Assembly (NCBI GenBank): GCA_900540885.1
Contig: UQHJ01000034.1
Coordinates: forward strand, 1 to 25,975
Direction of reading: 5' to 3'
Length of the DNA stretch: 25,975 nt
Source of the DNA: an uncultured Prevotella sp.
GTDB taxonomy: Bacteria > Bacteroidota > Bacteroidia > Bacteroidales > Bacteroidaceae
Shown here: positions 1 through 8,960 of the stretch, piece after piece
Numbering within the stretch: the first letter of the stretch is position 1
Layout: each line of letters starts with the position of its first letter
The notes under the pieces: generated by a model
Told to the model about the DNA's origin: nothing
The model's input: the letters and a program-made list of their open reading frames with translations, nothing else
Database searches by the model: none
Position numbers and translations under genes: made by a program

Positions 1-76
1 AATCTACGCTCATCTGTCATGTCTGAATACGTTCTCATTTTGATTAGTAAAGTGTCAACTTATTCAGTACAAGACA

Positions 77-139
77 GCGACTATAAGCAACTTGCTGCTG
101 CCGCGGGTTACAAACCCGCCCCCCAATTAGGCAGATTAT
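77..139. repeat. Dispersed GC-rich palindromic repeat, copy A
   Basis: Copy A of a small repeat whose core is GCGGGTTACAAACCCGC followed by a C-run and AATTAGGCAGAT. Four more copies lie at 3245-3300, 12533-12592, 12645-12712 and 18033-18090. This copy is preceded by GCGACTATAAGC, which resembles the flank of the copies at 12.6 kb, so the element is longer than the core. It lies downstream of the minus-strand gene ending at 191 and could also help end that transcript, but no T-run follows. The rest of positions 1-190 shows no supportable gene. Confidence 0.8.
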
Positions 140-190
140 ACCTATTAAATAGGGTGTCCAGTTCTATGTTCCACTTTTTGAGGTCCCAAT

Positions 191-2920
191 TTACTTCACC
201 ATCACCTTACGTACGGTTCTGTCACTCATCTTGATGATATTAATGCCGCGCTGTGGCGCAGTCAAGCGGCGACCATCGATCGTATAACGAAGCTGTGCTT
301 GAGGAGTGCTACCTTCTTCCGTTGAGACAGTGGAGATAGATTCAATCACGGAGGGATTCAACTCAACCACACGATCATCTGGCACGTCAAAAGCTACATG
401 GATAGGAATAGACTTCCATTCGTATTCATCTTCAGTTTCTACCAATGCTTCACCCTCTATGGTGTAGTGGCCCGGCAAGAGATGTAATTGACCTCTTCTG
501 TTGAAATTGGGATTATTTTGTGGTGAAACATGCGTTTGCTGATTATTGTAGCACATATTAAACCATTGAAAATTTGGCATATTTATTCCACCATTAAACT
601 TAAAACGAGTCTTTACCAACTTCTTATTATAAAGCGATATGGTCGTATCGGCTTTAGATGGTGTTATCTCAATGATATAGGCTGGATTATAAGAATCGGG
701 TGATGTAGCAATGTTTATGCTACTGCCTGTTGAGATATTGATAGCCTTGTCGGGCGTGGTAGTGGCCATTCTGTCTAAGCTACCATAAATGCTGCCTTTG
801 CTGTAGTAAATATAATTAGGATGTCCCGCATCTTCATTATCAGTTTTAAAGATGCTCGGATATTCCAACCAATACGTTACAGCATTGAACGTATCCTTCT
901 CCAACTTTATTTGGCGATATTCAATGGTGCGTTCATTATAGCCAGCGTGAAGGGGAATCGTCTCTTCAGCACGGTAGAACTGCTTATTCTCCCCATTGTC
1001 ACCCATGGACTTTGCAAATCTAAAATATTGAGATGCAGGAACCCCATTGAATACGTAGACGCTATCTACGCCCATATTGCTCACACGGAGCAATGAGAAC
1101 TGATTGTCGGGCAAATGCTGCTCAAAAGGCCCTGTGGCATCAAGCGTAAAGTGATTCATGCGGTCTTCAGTGGGATAGCCGTTGCCTTTTAGCATGCACC
1201 AATTGTACTCTCCTTCAGGTAGGATAGCCGTAAGCGTATCGTAGGGAACAGGCGACTCCGTGCCTACAGCAAGCGATTTGGCGCAGCCTTCGTGGTGAGT
1301 GGCAGTAAAGCCGTTGGGCTCCCCTGCAAAGACGTGGTAACCCTCTTGCATAAGATGACAAGGAATGATAAACTTAACAGGGTGAAGGGCGTTAAAGTTG
1401 AGTTTAGTATTATACGCCAAATGCTCTAGATGGAATAAGTCTTGCGTAAAGTGCCACTCGCCGTCCACTCTTACGCCTGGATAGTAGTAATAAGCATAGA
1501 TAACAAGACTCGCGTCAATGCCTGGCGATACGGTATCAGACTGTGCACTATAGTTCGTAGAGAGGTGAAGAGAGGTATATTCAGTACTGCCTTCTACCTG
1601 AGTCGTGATGACAAGGTCATTGCCTTGAACTTCACGGCTCACTTCGCGACTTTCAATGTCAATTTTAGCATAATCGCTCCAAGCATAAGGACGACTGGCA
1701 TTGCTAAAAGCTCCCATTTTCAGACGGTCTGCGTAGGGTGCTGCACCAGCAAGGGTCGTAACGGTGCGCACGATTGTACTCTTGCCTAATGAAAGGCTTA
1801 CAGGCGTTGTGCTTTCAGGCACTGTTAGTTCTTTGATAACGTATCGTCCCTCTGCATTGTAAGGCACGAGAAAGTCGGGGTCAGTAGTTTCGACAAAGGG
1901 GCGACCGAACTGAAACGTTTGTGTGCCTGGCAGCACGTAGGCAGCCTGTGTGCCATCTGGGGCTCTAAGGCTGAACTGATTAGTCACATTATAGAAGCCA
2001 TAGCCATATGTACCACCATTATTATTTTCTATTCTGATACGCTGCTGTGGATAGTAGACAGAACCGAATCCATTCGTTGTAGGACATAAGTTGCCCTTCG
2101 TATCGGTTATGTAGAAGTAACAGAGCGTAGCCTTACGATAGTCGGTGGTGACGCTGGTTGTCGTATCGGTCACTTTGAGAGAGTCAGCATGGAGGGCGAG
2201 ATTATCCTCCTGAGGAGCCACCAAGTAACGCAAGGTGTCGCCCACTGGAGCGTAAAGGACAAAGGGGCGATCTTTTTGCAGGTCATACATATTGTGTGAA
2301 TTGTATGCCCCAACAGTGCCCGTGCGTAAGTCGGGGGCCAATCGAGCCGATACGACATTGCCTTCTCGGCCTATAACGGGGTTGAAAACTACGCGACGAG
2401 ACTTAGCCCACTCGTCGTGGCGAATGGTGATGCGCTCCTCATCACTGGGGGTAATCTTACCTATAATGATGCGGTTGAAGTGAGGACTATAGACGCGATA
2501 GTAGATGGGCCAACTACTGGGCAAGCGAAATGCGCGTTGCAATTCGCGCACTTTGAATGCTGTAATATCCTGATTTCCCCAGCATACGCCATTTTCGCCA
2601 TTGGGGAAGGCGTTGAGGGTATAGCTCTTATATTTAAGGTTCTTAGAAGACGAATTGTATTGGAATTCATCATTACTAAGGTCAAGATTATAGCGAGCAT
2701 AGTTGTCTACATCTTGGAACATATTTGAAGGCGAGAAGGTGATCTTGAGTGTACCAATCTCATTCATCAAGTCGCTGTAGTTCTCAGCTGCGTAATCAAT
2801 GTTTTGAGGAGCTTCAATACGAAACGATACATACTGGGCGTGGACGAGCGCGGACGGGAAACTCGAACACAGCATCAGAGCTGCGCACACCCGCTTAAGG
2901 GAGGTTGTTAATCTACTCAT
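191..2920 (-). CDS. Large exported protein of unknown function with a Por-secretion-like C-terminal tail
   Basis: A 909-residue protein that I do not recognise. Residues 1-28 form a typical signal peptide: basic N-end with KR, hydrophobic stretch ALMLCSSFPSALV, then a cleavable HAQ. The body is rich in Tyr, Asn, Thr and Ser with alternating hydrophobic residues, as in beta-sandwich secreted proteins; no catalytic motif was seen. The last 30 residues (IDGRRLTAPQRGINIIKM, then RKVMVK) resemble the short C-terminal sorting tails of type IX-secreted Bacteroidetes proteins, with the GRR and G-I-N-I-I pattern. This suggests export across the outer membrane or surface anchoring; it is inference, since no secretion gene is in the window. 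It is a single-gene unit transcribed leftward, divergent from the protease operon at 3414. The start is supported by the signal peptide directly after it. Confidence 0.8.
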   Translation of the reverse strand: MSRLTTSLKRVCAALMLCSSFPSALVHAQYVSFRIEAPQNIDYAAENYSDLMNEIGTLKITFSPSNMFQDVDNYARYNLDLSNDEFQYNSSSKNLKYKSYTLNAFPNGENGVCWGNQDITAFKVRELQRAFRLPSSWPIYYRVYSPHFNRIIIGKITPSDEERITIRHDEWAKSRRVVFNPVIGREGNVVSARLAPDLRTGTVGAYNSHNMYDLQKDRPFVLYAPVGDTLRYLVAPQEDNLALHADSLKVTDTTTSVTTDYRKATLCYFYITDTKGNLCPTTNGFGSVYYPQQRIRIENNNGGTYGYGFYNVTNQFSLRAPDGTQAAYVLPGTQTFQFGRPFVETTDPDFLVPYNAEGRYVIKELTVPESTTPVSLSLGKSTIVRTVTTLAGAAPYADRLKMGAFSNASRPYAWSDYAKIDIESREVSREVQGNDLVITTQVEGSTEYTSLHLSTNYSAQSDTVSPGIDASLVIYAYYYYPGVRVDGEWHFTQDLFHLEHLAYNTKLNFNALHPVKFIIPCHLMQEGYHVFAGEPNGFTATHHEGCAKSLAVGTESPVPYDTLTAILPEGEYNWCMLKGNGYPTEDRMNHFTLDATGPFEQHLPDNQFSLLRVSNMGVDSVYVFNGVPASQYFRFAKSMGDNGENKQFYRAEETIPLHAGYNERTIEYRQIKLEKDTFNAVTYWLEYPSIFKTDNEDAGHPNYIYYSKGSIYGSLDRMATTTPDKAINISTGSSINIATSPDSYNPAYIIEITPSKADTTISLYNKKLVKTRFKFNGGINMPNFQWFNMCYNNQQTHVSPQNNPNFNRRGQLHLLPGHYTIEGEALVETEDEYEWKSIPIHVAFDVPDDRVVELNPSVIESISTVSTEEGSTPQAQLRYTIDGRRLTAPQRGINIIKMSDRTVRKVMVK

Positions 2921-3007
2921 GTGGATAAATGGTGTTTGAAGGTTGATAATATTTGCATAATGCTACTTTCATAGTACTAAGTAGGTATTCAGAATTAGTT
3001 TATTTTG

Positions 3008-3015
3008 CAAATGTA
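3008..3015 (-). promoter_or_regulatory. Bacteroidetes-type -7 box for the 191-2920 gene
   Basis: Read on the minus strand this is TACATTTG, an exact match to the Bacteroidetes -7 consensus TAnnTTTG, about 88 bp upstream of the start codon at 2920. No convincing TTTG -33 element was found at the expected distance, so the promoter call rests on the -7 box and position alone. Confidence 0.5.
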
Positions 3016-3089
3016 TACACCGCTTTTTGAGTAGTGGTCATTACAATTAATGATTTTTAGTATGCGAGGATCAAAACCGCAAACTCATT

Positions 3090-3204
3090 TGGGGGGGACG
3101 CGTCGCCGCGTCGACAATACCTGAATAAGTGCGATTCATGTATTGCCAACTTGGGGCATCGAGCCCCAAGTTGGCAATGCCGACGCGGGGACGCGTCGCC
3201 CCCA
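3090..3204. repeat. Long imperfect inverted repeat in the divergent intergenic region
   Basis: The inner stem is a perfect 16-bp inverted repeat (ATTGCCAACTTGGGGC at 3142-3157 and its complement at 3163-3178) with a 5-base loop. An outer GC-rich stem pairs 3090-3113 with 3181-3204 with a few mismatches and contains ACGCGTCG on both sides. The whole can fold into a stem of more than 100 nt. It sits between two divergent genes, so it is not needed as a terminator of either; a small mobile or REP-like palindrome is more likely. Confidence 0.75.
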
Positions 3205-3244
3205 GGTGAGGACGCGTACCTCCCCTCAGGTTAGCTTGCGTTTC

Positions 3245-3300
3245 TTGCTGCCGCGGGTTACAAACCCGCCCCCCAATTAGGCAGATAAATTGCAGGTTTA
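3245..3300. repeat. Dispersed GC-rich palindromic repeat, copy B
   Basis: Same family and orientation as copy A: CTGCCGCGGGTTACAAACCC, then CGCCCCCCAATTAGGCAGAT. Here it continues into AAATTGCAGGTTTA, the AT end that is also found in the copies at 12.6 kb and 18 kb. It lies upstream of the protease operon promoter. Confidence 0.85.
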
Positions 3301-3378
3301 TCAACCGATTTTACCCACGCGCTGCGTTATGGGGCCTTAAAATACAATGAAACGTTCAAGCATCCGATTGTTTTTACC

Positions 3379-3386
3379 TACATTTG
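3379..3386 (+). promoter_or_regulatory. -7 box for the protease/M15 operon
   Basis: TACATTTG matches TAnnTTTG exactly and lies 27 bp upstream of the ATG at 3414, giving a short leader typical of this phylum. The -33 region is not a clear match. Confidence 0.6.
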
Positions 3387-3413
3387 CATCATAAATCACT
3401 TAACACAGATTAA

Positions 3414-4577
3414 ATGAGACATTTCAGCATTCGTTCACTACTATATACGCTGCTCTTTGCGTTGCTCGCTTTAACTGCTTGTGACAACAGACCACCCACT
3501 CCTGAGGCGATGTATAAGAAACAGGCTTCGGGAGTCGTATTAGTGCTCAACAAATTTTATTATAACGCTTCTCTGCCCAATGGACACCATCTTTACTTTA
3601 CGGGCGTTGAAGAGGACGGAACGCTGACCAACCTCACTGACGACGTAAACGAGATAAGACAGAACTGTGGATACCTTACTGGCACCGCTTTCTTTATTGA
3701 TAATAAAGGAAACTTGCTTACCAATCGTCACGTAGCACAACCCTCCATCGACCCTGAACTGATTAAGCAGTGTTTTCAGAATATAGCTGAGTACGCTAAG
3801 ATGATTTATGATGATCAAATCAGAGAGGTGGTAGATCAATATCGTGCACTTGACTTGCAACGACGTAATCTTACGCAATCTACCTTTTGGGGCGTAGAGG
3901 CTGGTAGTGAAGAGGAGATTCGAACCATTGACAATGAAATGGAACAACTCATCGCACGACATAACGAGTTGCAACGAGAACGCAGTATCATTGACAGTCA
4001 GTTCAATCCTTCTAACATAACGATTCACCCTATCTGTCAATTAGGCATCGGCTACAATGACTCTTACGTCACGACGGAGGCTGACTTTATGGGGGACAAT
4101 AACGCTTGCAGCGTAGTACGTTGCTCGCAAGATGAGAATACGGACTTGGCTCTTATTCAACTTCGCAGTGGACGTACTCCTGACTATTGTTATGCCTTCT
4201 CGGTTGATGAAAAGAAATCGGCTGATAGCTTTTTGTCAAGGCTCTTTACAAAGCGCGACAATACGGACACGAACAAGCTGAAGATTAATCAGCAGCTCTA
4301 CATGATAGGGTTTAACGCTGGATTTGTGTTGGCCAATACGCGCAAGGGCATCAAGGTACAAATGACGGGCGGGCGCATTACTCAACTGCCCGATGGCGAC
4401 CGCTTGCTGTATAGCATTCCTGCTATGCAGGGGTCAAGCGGTAGTCCTGTGATTAATGAGTGGGGTGACTTAGTGGGCGTAAACTTTGCTAAGATGAATG
4501 GCTCTGACAACTTCAACTTTGGCATTCCTATTCAGAAGGTACGCCAATTCGTTAATGGTAAAACTGGCACACGATGA
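3414..4577 (+). CDS. Lipoprotein trypsin-like serine protease with a helical insertion
   Basis: A 387-residue chymotrypsin-fold peptidase, probably an envelope protease related to the DegP/S1 group. The N-terminus is a lipoprotein signal with lipobox LTAC, predicting lipidation at Cys23 and an acidic residue (Asp24) next. The catalytic triad is visible: His106 in LLTNRHV, Asp244 in ENTDLALIQL, and Ser342 in QGSSGSPVIN. Between His and Asp is an insertion of about 100 residues (roughly 115-200), rich in Glu, Gln and Arg and predicted helical or coiled-coil; ordinary trypsin-like domains lack it. No PDZ domain follows the protease domain, so it is not a classical DegP. The stop codon overlaps the next start (ATGA), so it is translationally coupled to the M15 peptidase. 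The substrate is unknown. Confidence 0.85.
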   Translation: MRHFSIRSLLYTLLFALLALTACDNRPPTPEAMYKKQASGVVLVLNKFYYNASLPNGHHLYFTGVEEDGTLTNLTDDVNEIRQNCGYLTGTAFFIDNKGNLLTNRHVAQPSIDPELIKQCFQNIAEYAKMIYDDQIREVVDQYRALDLQRRNLTQSTFWGVEAGSEEEIRTIDNEMEQLIARHNELQRERSIIDSQFNPSNITIHPICQLGIGYNDSYVTTEADFMGDNNACSVVRCSQDENTDLALIQLRSGRTPDYCYAFSVDEKKSADSFLSRLFTKRDNTDTNKLKINQQLYMIGFNAGFVLANTRKGIKVQMTGGRITQLPDGDRLLYSIPAMQGSSGSPVINEWGDLVGVNFAKMNGSDNFNFGIPIQKVRQFVNGKTGTR

Positions 4578-5353
4578 CGCTATTACTTCCGATTTTATTT
4601 TTCACAATTGGTATTGCGCTTTCTACGCCTTCTACGTCCCCTATCGCGACGACCATGCGAACGAGACAGAATGTAACGACAGGACGCGTTGACAATGATA
4701 GCTACAAGACCCTTGATGAGTGGCAAGCTGGTAGCGTGGTGACAGACGCTGACGTTGAGGGCTATGGCCTGGAGAGATGTTTCGCAGCATGCCCGATCAG
4801 TGACAAAGTGTTTGCACGCATGAAGGGAAAGTCTTACAAGTCGTATTGTCACCTTCCGCTTACGCAGTTGCGATATGTCAAGGTGTTGCACCGCAATGCA
4901 ATGGGACAAACGCAGTTGGGAGAGTTGGTGTGTCATCGTGATATAGCTGCCGACCTCGTAAGCATCTTTAGAACGCTTTACCAAGCGAATTATCCAATAG
5001 AACGCATGGTGTTGATTGACAACTACAATGCGGAGGACGAGCCTTCTATGCTTGCCAACAATACTTCGTGCTTTAATTATCGTTATATAGCAGGTTCCAA
5101 ACGATTGTCAAACCATAGTTTAGGACGTGCTATCGACATTAATCCGCTTTATAATCCTTACGTCTATCACAACGCCAAAGGAAAGTTAATCGTCAGTCCT
5201 ATGAAGGCGAAGGCTTATGCTAACCGCCATGCTACGTTCCCATATAAAATTGATAAAAGCGACCTGTGCTATCGTGAATTTATCAAGCACGGCTTCATCT
5301 GGGGCGGTAGCTGGAAACGCCGCATTGACTATCAACACTTCGAAAAGAGGTAG
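4574..5353 (+). CDS. M15-family peptidase, VanY-like D-Ala-D-Ala carboxypeptidase fold
   Basis: A 259-residue zinc peptidase of the M15 family, expected to cut peptidoglycan stem peptides in the periplasm. The N-terminal 18 residues are a hydrophobic signal or anchor segment. The zinc-site motif is SNHSLGRAIDINP (His181, Asp188), the third ligand is His255 in DYQHFE, and the acid Asp252 is in the position of the catalytic base. These positions and spacing are those of M15 enzymes; whether it is a carboxypeptidase or an L-Ala-D-Glu endopeptidase cannot be told. It overlaps the upstream protease gene by 4 bp, so the two are almost certainly one operon. A strong hairpin follows within a few bases of the stop. 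Confidence 0.85.
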   Translation: MTLLLPILFFTIGIALSTPSTSPIATTMRTRQNVTTGRVDNDSYKTLDEWQAGSVVTDADVEGYGLERCFAACPISDKVFARMKGKSYKSYCHLPLTQLRYVKVLHRNAMGQTQLGELVCHRDIAADLVSIFRTLYQANYPIERMVLIDNYNAEDEPSMLANNTSCFNYRYIAGSKRLSNHSLGRAIDINPLYNPYVYHNAKGKLIVSPMKAKAYANRHATFPYKIDKSDLCYREFIKHGFIWGGSWKRRIDYQHFEKR

Positions 5354-5355
5354 AG

Positions 5356-5442
5356 GATAAACTGCAATTGGGGCCTCACCCCTCTAACCCCATCTTCTTG
5401 TGGAGAAGGGGTAGGGGAGTGAGGCCCCAATTGCAGTTTATC
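5356..5442. terminator. Bidirectional hairpin between convergent M15 and ilvC genes
   Basis: A perfect 24-bp inverted repeat (arms 5356-5379 and 5419-5442) with further near-complementary sequence inside (CACCCCTCTAACCCC against GGGGTAGGGGAGTG). It fills the space between two convergent genes, so it can end transcription from both sides. It is not a textbook terminator because no T-run follows. The outer arm ATAAACTGCAATT is shared with the GC-rich palindrome family found elsewhere in the window. Confidence 0.65.
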
Positions 5443-5459
5443 TCAAGTCGAAACTTGAA

Positions 5460-6503
5460 TTAATTATTTTCAGGACGGAGCTGACGAACGGTTTCACCAG
5501 CGCGCCACATTTCGCTATCGTGCAATGCCTTGAGTTCCTTCTCAAGTCCTACGCGATAGTCAGGCTTAGAGTTGGCATCGATTGAGATTTGTGCCTCATT
5601 GCCTGATACTACGCTTTCGTAGAGCTTCTCCATAACGGGCTTGATAGCATCGTGGAAGGGACCCATCCAGTCCAAAGCACCACGCTGAGCTGTGGTAGAA
5701 CAGTTGGCATACATCCAGTCCATACCATTCTTACCTATCATGGGGATAAGTGACTGCGTGAACTCTTCGATGGTCTCGTTAAAGGCTTCAGAGGGAGTAT
5801 GACCATGTTCGCGAAGCGTTTCGTACTGTGCCAAGAACAGGCCTTGAACAGCACCCATCAATGAGCCACGCTCACCAGTCAAGTCGCTGGTAGCCTCACG
5901 CTTAAAGTCGGTCTTAAACATATAACCTGAGCCAATGCCTACGCCAAAGGCCAACACCTTTTCTGTAGCATTGCCCGATGCGTCTTGATAAACGGCGTAT
6001 GATGAGTTCAAACCACGGCCTTCGAGGAACATCGTGCGCAATGAAGTGCCTGAACCCTTAGGTGCTACCATGATGACGTCAATGTCAGCAGGAGGAACAA
6101 CGCCTGTGCGGTCGCTCCAAGTGATAGCAAAACCGTGAGAGAAGTAAAGCGTCTTACCTGGAGTGAGGTATTTCTTCAATGAGGGCCACAACTGCATCTG
6201 TGCTGCATCAGAGAGCAACATACAGATGATAGTACCCTTTTCGGCAGCTTCTTCGAGTGAGAAGAGTGTTTCGCCTGGCACCCAACCATCGGCTACAGCC
6301 TTGTCGTAGGTTTTGCCTTGACGCTGACCAACGATTACGTTAAAGCCGTTGTCGCGTAAGTTGCAAGCCTGACCCGGACCTTGTACACCATAACCAAGTA
6401 CGGCGATGGTTTCGTTTTTCAATACTTCACGTGCCTTTTCCAAAGGGAACTCTTCACGGGTGATAACTTCTTCTACTACACCACCAAAATTTAATTGTGC
6501 CAT
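5460..6503 (-). CDS. ilvC: Ketol-acid reductoisomerase
   Basis: Converts acetolactate to dihydroxyisovalerate (and acetohydroxybutyrate to the isoleucine precursor) with NADPH and Mg2+, the second step of branched-chain amino acid synthesis in the cytoplasm. The 347 residues fit the short class I enzyme with one C-terminal knotted domain. The Rossmann motif GYGVQG is at 37-42, the cofactor loop GQRQGKT at about 59-65, the conserved His123 in YFSHGFAI, and APKGSG at 147-152. The metal ligands Asp207 and Glu211 (SDLTGERG) and Glu243 and Glu247 (NETIEE) are all present, so it should be active. It is the last gene of the ilvDBNC run, 122 bp after ilvN. In many Bacteroidetes an acyl-ACP thioesterase gene sits in this gap (from memory); none is present here. 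Confidence 0.97.
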   Translation of the reverse strand: MAQLNFGGVVEEVITREEFPLEKAREVLKNETIAVLGYGVQGPGQACNLRDNGFNVIVGQRQGKTYDKAVADGWVPGETLFSLEEAAEKGTIICMLLSDAAQMQLWPSLKKYLTPGKTLYFSHGFAITWSDRTGVVPPADIDVIMVAPKGSGTSLRTMFLEGRGLNSSYAVYQDASGNATEKVLAFGVGIGSGYMFKTDFKREATSDLTGERGSLMGAVQGLFLAQYETLREHGHTPSEAFNETIEEFTQSLIPMIGKNGMDWMYANCSTTAQRGALDWMGPFHDAIKPVMEKLYESVVSGNEAQISIDANSKPDYRVGLEKELKALHDSEMWRAGETVRQLRPENN

Positions 6504-6625
6504 ATCTACTAGTTTTTTGATAAAGCAAGGCGTTATTTATTTCACGCTTTGCCTTATGTTGGTTAATATCTTTTTTGGGAGTTAGAGGCTTAGGAGGTTA
6601 ATTACCCCTATAACCTTATAATGTC

Positions 6626-7216
6626 TCACTCCTCAGCCGAAGCTTCTTGTGAGCGCTTTTCTTCTTCGCGCAGTTCGAGGAACTCATTCAACTCTTCGCG
6701 GTGACTCTTCGTGACGGCCACTACTCCCGAACTAACATACTGCAATATACAGCCATAGCCTTTGAGCTTATGATAAAGTTCGAGTGTCTCTTCAGGCAAT
6801 CCCTCTTTCGATACAATCGCATAAGTAGAGTTGACCTCAACGATTTTGCCGTCGTACAGACGAATGGCCTTTGAGATGTTGCGATTTTCGATAAGTCGCG
6901 CGGTAGCAATTTTATAAAGGGCTTGATCCATGACGTAGATTTCGTCGTTGGTAAAATACTGCGCCTGAATTACGTCAATCTTCTTTTCCAGTTGTTTAAC
7001 AATGGTTTGCACCGTATGCTCGTCAGTGTAACAAGTGATCGTATAACGGTGAACGTGTTCGATGCCCGAGGCCGAAACGTTCAAACTCTCAATGTTTAAC
7101 TGACGACGCGTAAATACATTGGTCACCAAATTCAGTACACCCGCTAAGTTCTCAGAGAAAACGATTATCGTATAAAGCGTTACGTTGGGCGTTTCGTTTT
7201 GATTAGTTGTTGTCAT
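6626..7216 (-). CDS. ilvN: Acetolactate synthase small (regulatory) subunit
   Basis: Regulatory subunit that binds the IlvB catalytic subunit and carries valine feedback inhibition. The ACT domain is at the N-terminus: TLYTIIVFSENLAGVLNLV, then FTRRQLNIESLNV, with the ligand loop between. The C-terminal half (about 90-180) matches the conserved second domain of IlvH/IlvN proteins. I chose the ATG at 7216 (196 residues, MTTTNQ). An upstream in-frame ATG at 7252 would add 12 residues unlike the family and overlap the ilvB stop. With the chosen start the gap to ilvB is 25 bp, consistent with one operon. The acidic tail (EEEKRSQEASAEE) is unremarkable. Confidence 0.93.
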   Translation of the reverse strand: MTTTNQNETPNVTLYTIIVFSENLAGVLNLVTNVFTRRQLNIESLNVSASGIEHVHRYTITCYTDEHTVQTIVKQLEKKIDVIQAQYFTNDEIYVMDQALYKIATARLIENRNISKAIRLYDGKIVEVNSTYAIVSKEGLPEETLELYHKLKGYGCILQYVSSGVVAVTKSHREELNEFLELREEEKRSQEASAEE

Positions 7217-7241
7217 AAAGCGTACATTGTGAGTTAGAGGG

Positions 7242-8948
7242 TTACACTTCAAGCATCATATCGTCAACATCGTGGCCAGGGCAGCACATCGGCAGTACAT
7301 TGTCCTCTTCAAGCACAGCGGCCTGTAGTAAGAAGGGGCCAGGGGTGTTGATCATTGTCGTAATGGCCTCGTCTAACTTATCGCGCTCCGTCACGGTGAG
7401 GGCGGGTATGTCGTAAGCCTCGGCTATCTTCTCGTAATCAGGGTTCATCATCGGCGTGAACGAATAGCGATGACGGAAGAAGAGTTGTTGCCACTGGCGT
7501 ACATTGCCTAAATAATTATTGTTGAGCAAGATAATCTTTACGGGGGCATGTTGTTCCATAATCGTGCCCAACTCCTCAATGGTCATTTGTAGGCCGCCGT
7601 CGCCTAAGAAGAGGCAGACTGTGCGGTCGGGAGCGCCAAACGTGGCACCAATGGCTGCGGGCAGTCCGAAGCCCATCGTGCCCATACCACCAGAGGTGAT
7701 GATGCTGCGCTTCTGACTGAAGCGGAAGTAACGCGCTGCCATCATTTGGTTCTGTCCGACATCGGTCACGAGCACAGCCTTATCAGCCGTCAACTCTGTG
7801 ACGCGGCGCACCACCTCGCCCATACGCAGGGGGCCTGAGGTGGGGTGAATTTGTGGCTCTATTACAATGCGACTTTCTTGTTCATCATATTGTCTGAAAC
7901 TCTCGCGCCACTCCGTGTGCTCTTTCTTTTCGAGTAATGCCGTTACGGCTGCAAGTGTCTCCTTGCAATCGCCCAATACGGCCACATCAACGTTTACGTT
8001 TTTGTTGATTTCAGAAGGGTCGATGTCGAAGTGAATCTTTTTAGCCTGTGTGGCATAGGTAGAGAGTTTGCCCGTTATGCGGTCATCAAAACGCATGCCC
8101 ACGGCAATGAGCAAATCACACTCTTGCGTCTTCTTATTAGCCCCTAATGAGCCATGCATACCCAACATGCCTACGTTCAAGGGATGACTGCTGGGTAACA
8201 CCGATAGTCCTAATAAGGTGCAACCTGTTGGCAGGTCGGCCTTTTCGATAAAGGCTCGTAACTCCTCGCTGGCATTGCCCAACTCAACGCCTTGACCGAC
8301 TAATACTAAGGGGCGTTTGGCCTCATTGATCAAAGCGGCAGCTTCTGCCACACTTTGACGATCGGTAGGCGGAACGGGCACGTAGCTACGTATAAAGTCT
8401 ATCGTTCCTGGCACGTAGTCAGCCTTCTCGACTTGTGCATTCTTGGCAAAGTCTAACACGACGGGCCCCGGTCGACCACTACCAGCAATGTAGAAGGCAC
8501 GATGCACGGCCCATGCTACGTCCTTAGCCGAACGTATCTGATAGGACCATTTGCTAATAGGCTGTGTAATGTCTACCACATCGCACTCTTGGAAGGCATC
8601 AGTACCCAACATTTGGGTGCCGACTTGTCCTGTGATAACCACCATTGGGGTGCTATCCATCATCGCATCGGCTATGCCCGTAATCGTGTTTGTGGCGCCA
8701 GGACCACTCGTTACCAAACAAACGCCTGTTTGTCCGCTTACGCGAGCAAACCCTTCAGCTGCATGTGTAGCGGCTTGTTCGTGGCGCACCAATATATGGT
8801 TCAACTGGTCGCGATAGTCGTAGAGTGCATCGTAAACGGGCATGATTGCACCGCCTGGATAGCCGAAGAGCGTCTTCACGCCCTCGTCTATCAATGCACG
8901 CATCAATATCTCTGCGCCAGTTATGTTATTATTGTTCGTTTTGTTCAT
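7242..8948 (-). CDS. ilvB: Acetolactate synthase large (catalytic) subunit
   Basis: Thiamine diphosphate enzyme joining two pyruvates, or pyruvate and 2-oxobutyrate, in the first committed step of valine, leucine and isoleucine synthesis. In the 568-residue form, catalytic Glu57 lies in RHEQAATHAAEG, the FAD/central domain runs about 190-340, and the ThDP motif starts with GDG at 449-451 and ends with NNN at 476-478. The family start GAEILMRALIDEGV is close behind the chosen ATG at 8948 (MNKTNNNN). A further in-frame ATG at 8987 would add 13 residues (MHIHQAFAH...). Those are simply translated from the tandem repeat upstream, so I reject it. It lies in the ilvDBNC operon, separated from ilvD by a 210-bp repeat-filled spacer. 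Confidence 0.96.
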   Translation of the reverse strand: MNKTNNNNITGAEILMRALIDEGVKTLFGYPGGAIMPVYDALYDYRDQLNHILVRHEQAATHAAEGFARVSGQTGVCLVTSGPGATNTITGIADAMMDSTPMVVITGQVGTQMLGTDAFQECDVVDITQPISKWSYQIRSAKDVAWAVHRAFYIAGSGRPGPVVLDFAKNAQVEKADYVPGTIDFIRSYVPVPPTDRQSVAEAAALINEAKRPLVLVGQGVELGNASEELRAFIEKADLPTGCTLLGLSVLPSSHPLNVGMLGMHGSLGANKKTQECDLLIAVGMRFDDRITGKLSTYATQAKKIHFDIDPSEINKNVNVDVAVLGDCKETLAAVTALLEKKEHTEWRESFRQYDEQESRIVIEPQIHPTSGPLRMGEVVRRVTELTADKAVLVTDVGQNQMMAARYFRFSQKRSIITSGGMGTMGFGLPAAIGATFGAPDRTVCLFLGDGGLQMTIEELGTIMEQHAPVKIILLNNNYLGNVRQWQQLFFRHRYSFTPMMNPDYEKIAEAYDIPALTVTERDKLDEAITTMINTPGPFLLQAAVLEEDNVLPMCCPGHDVDDMMLEV

Positions 8949-8960
8949 AGGATTGTAATA

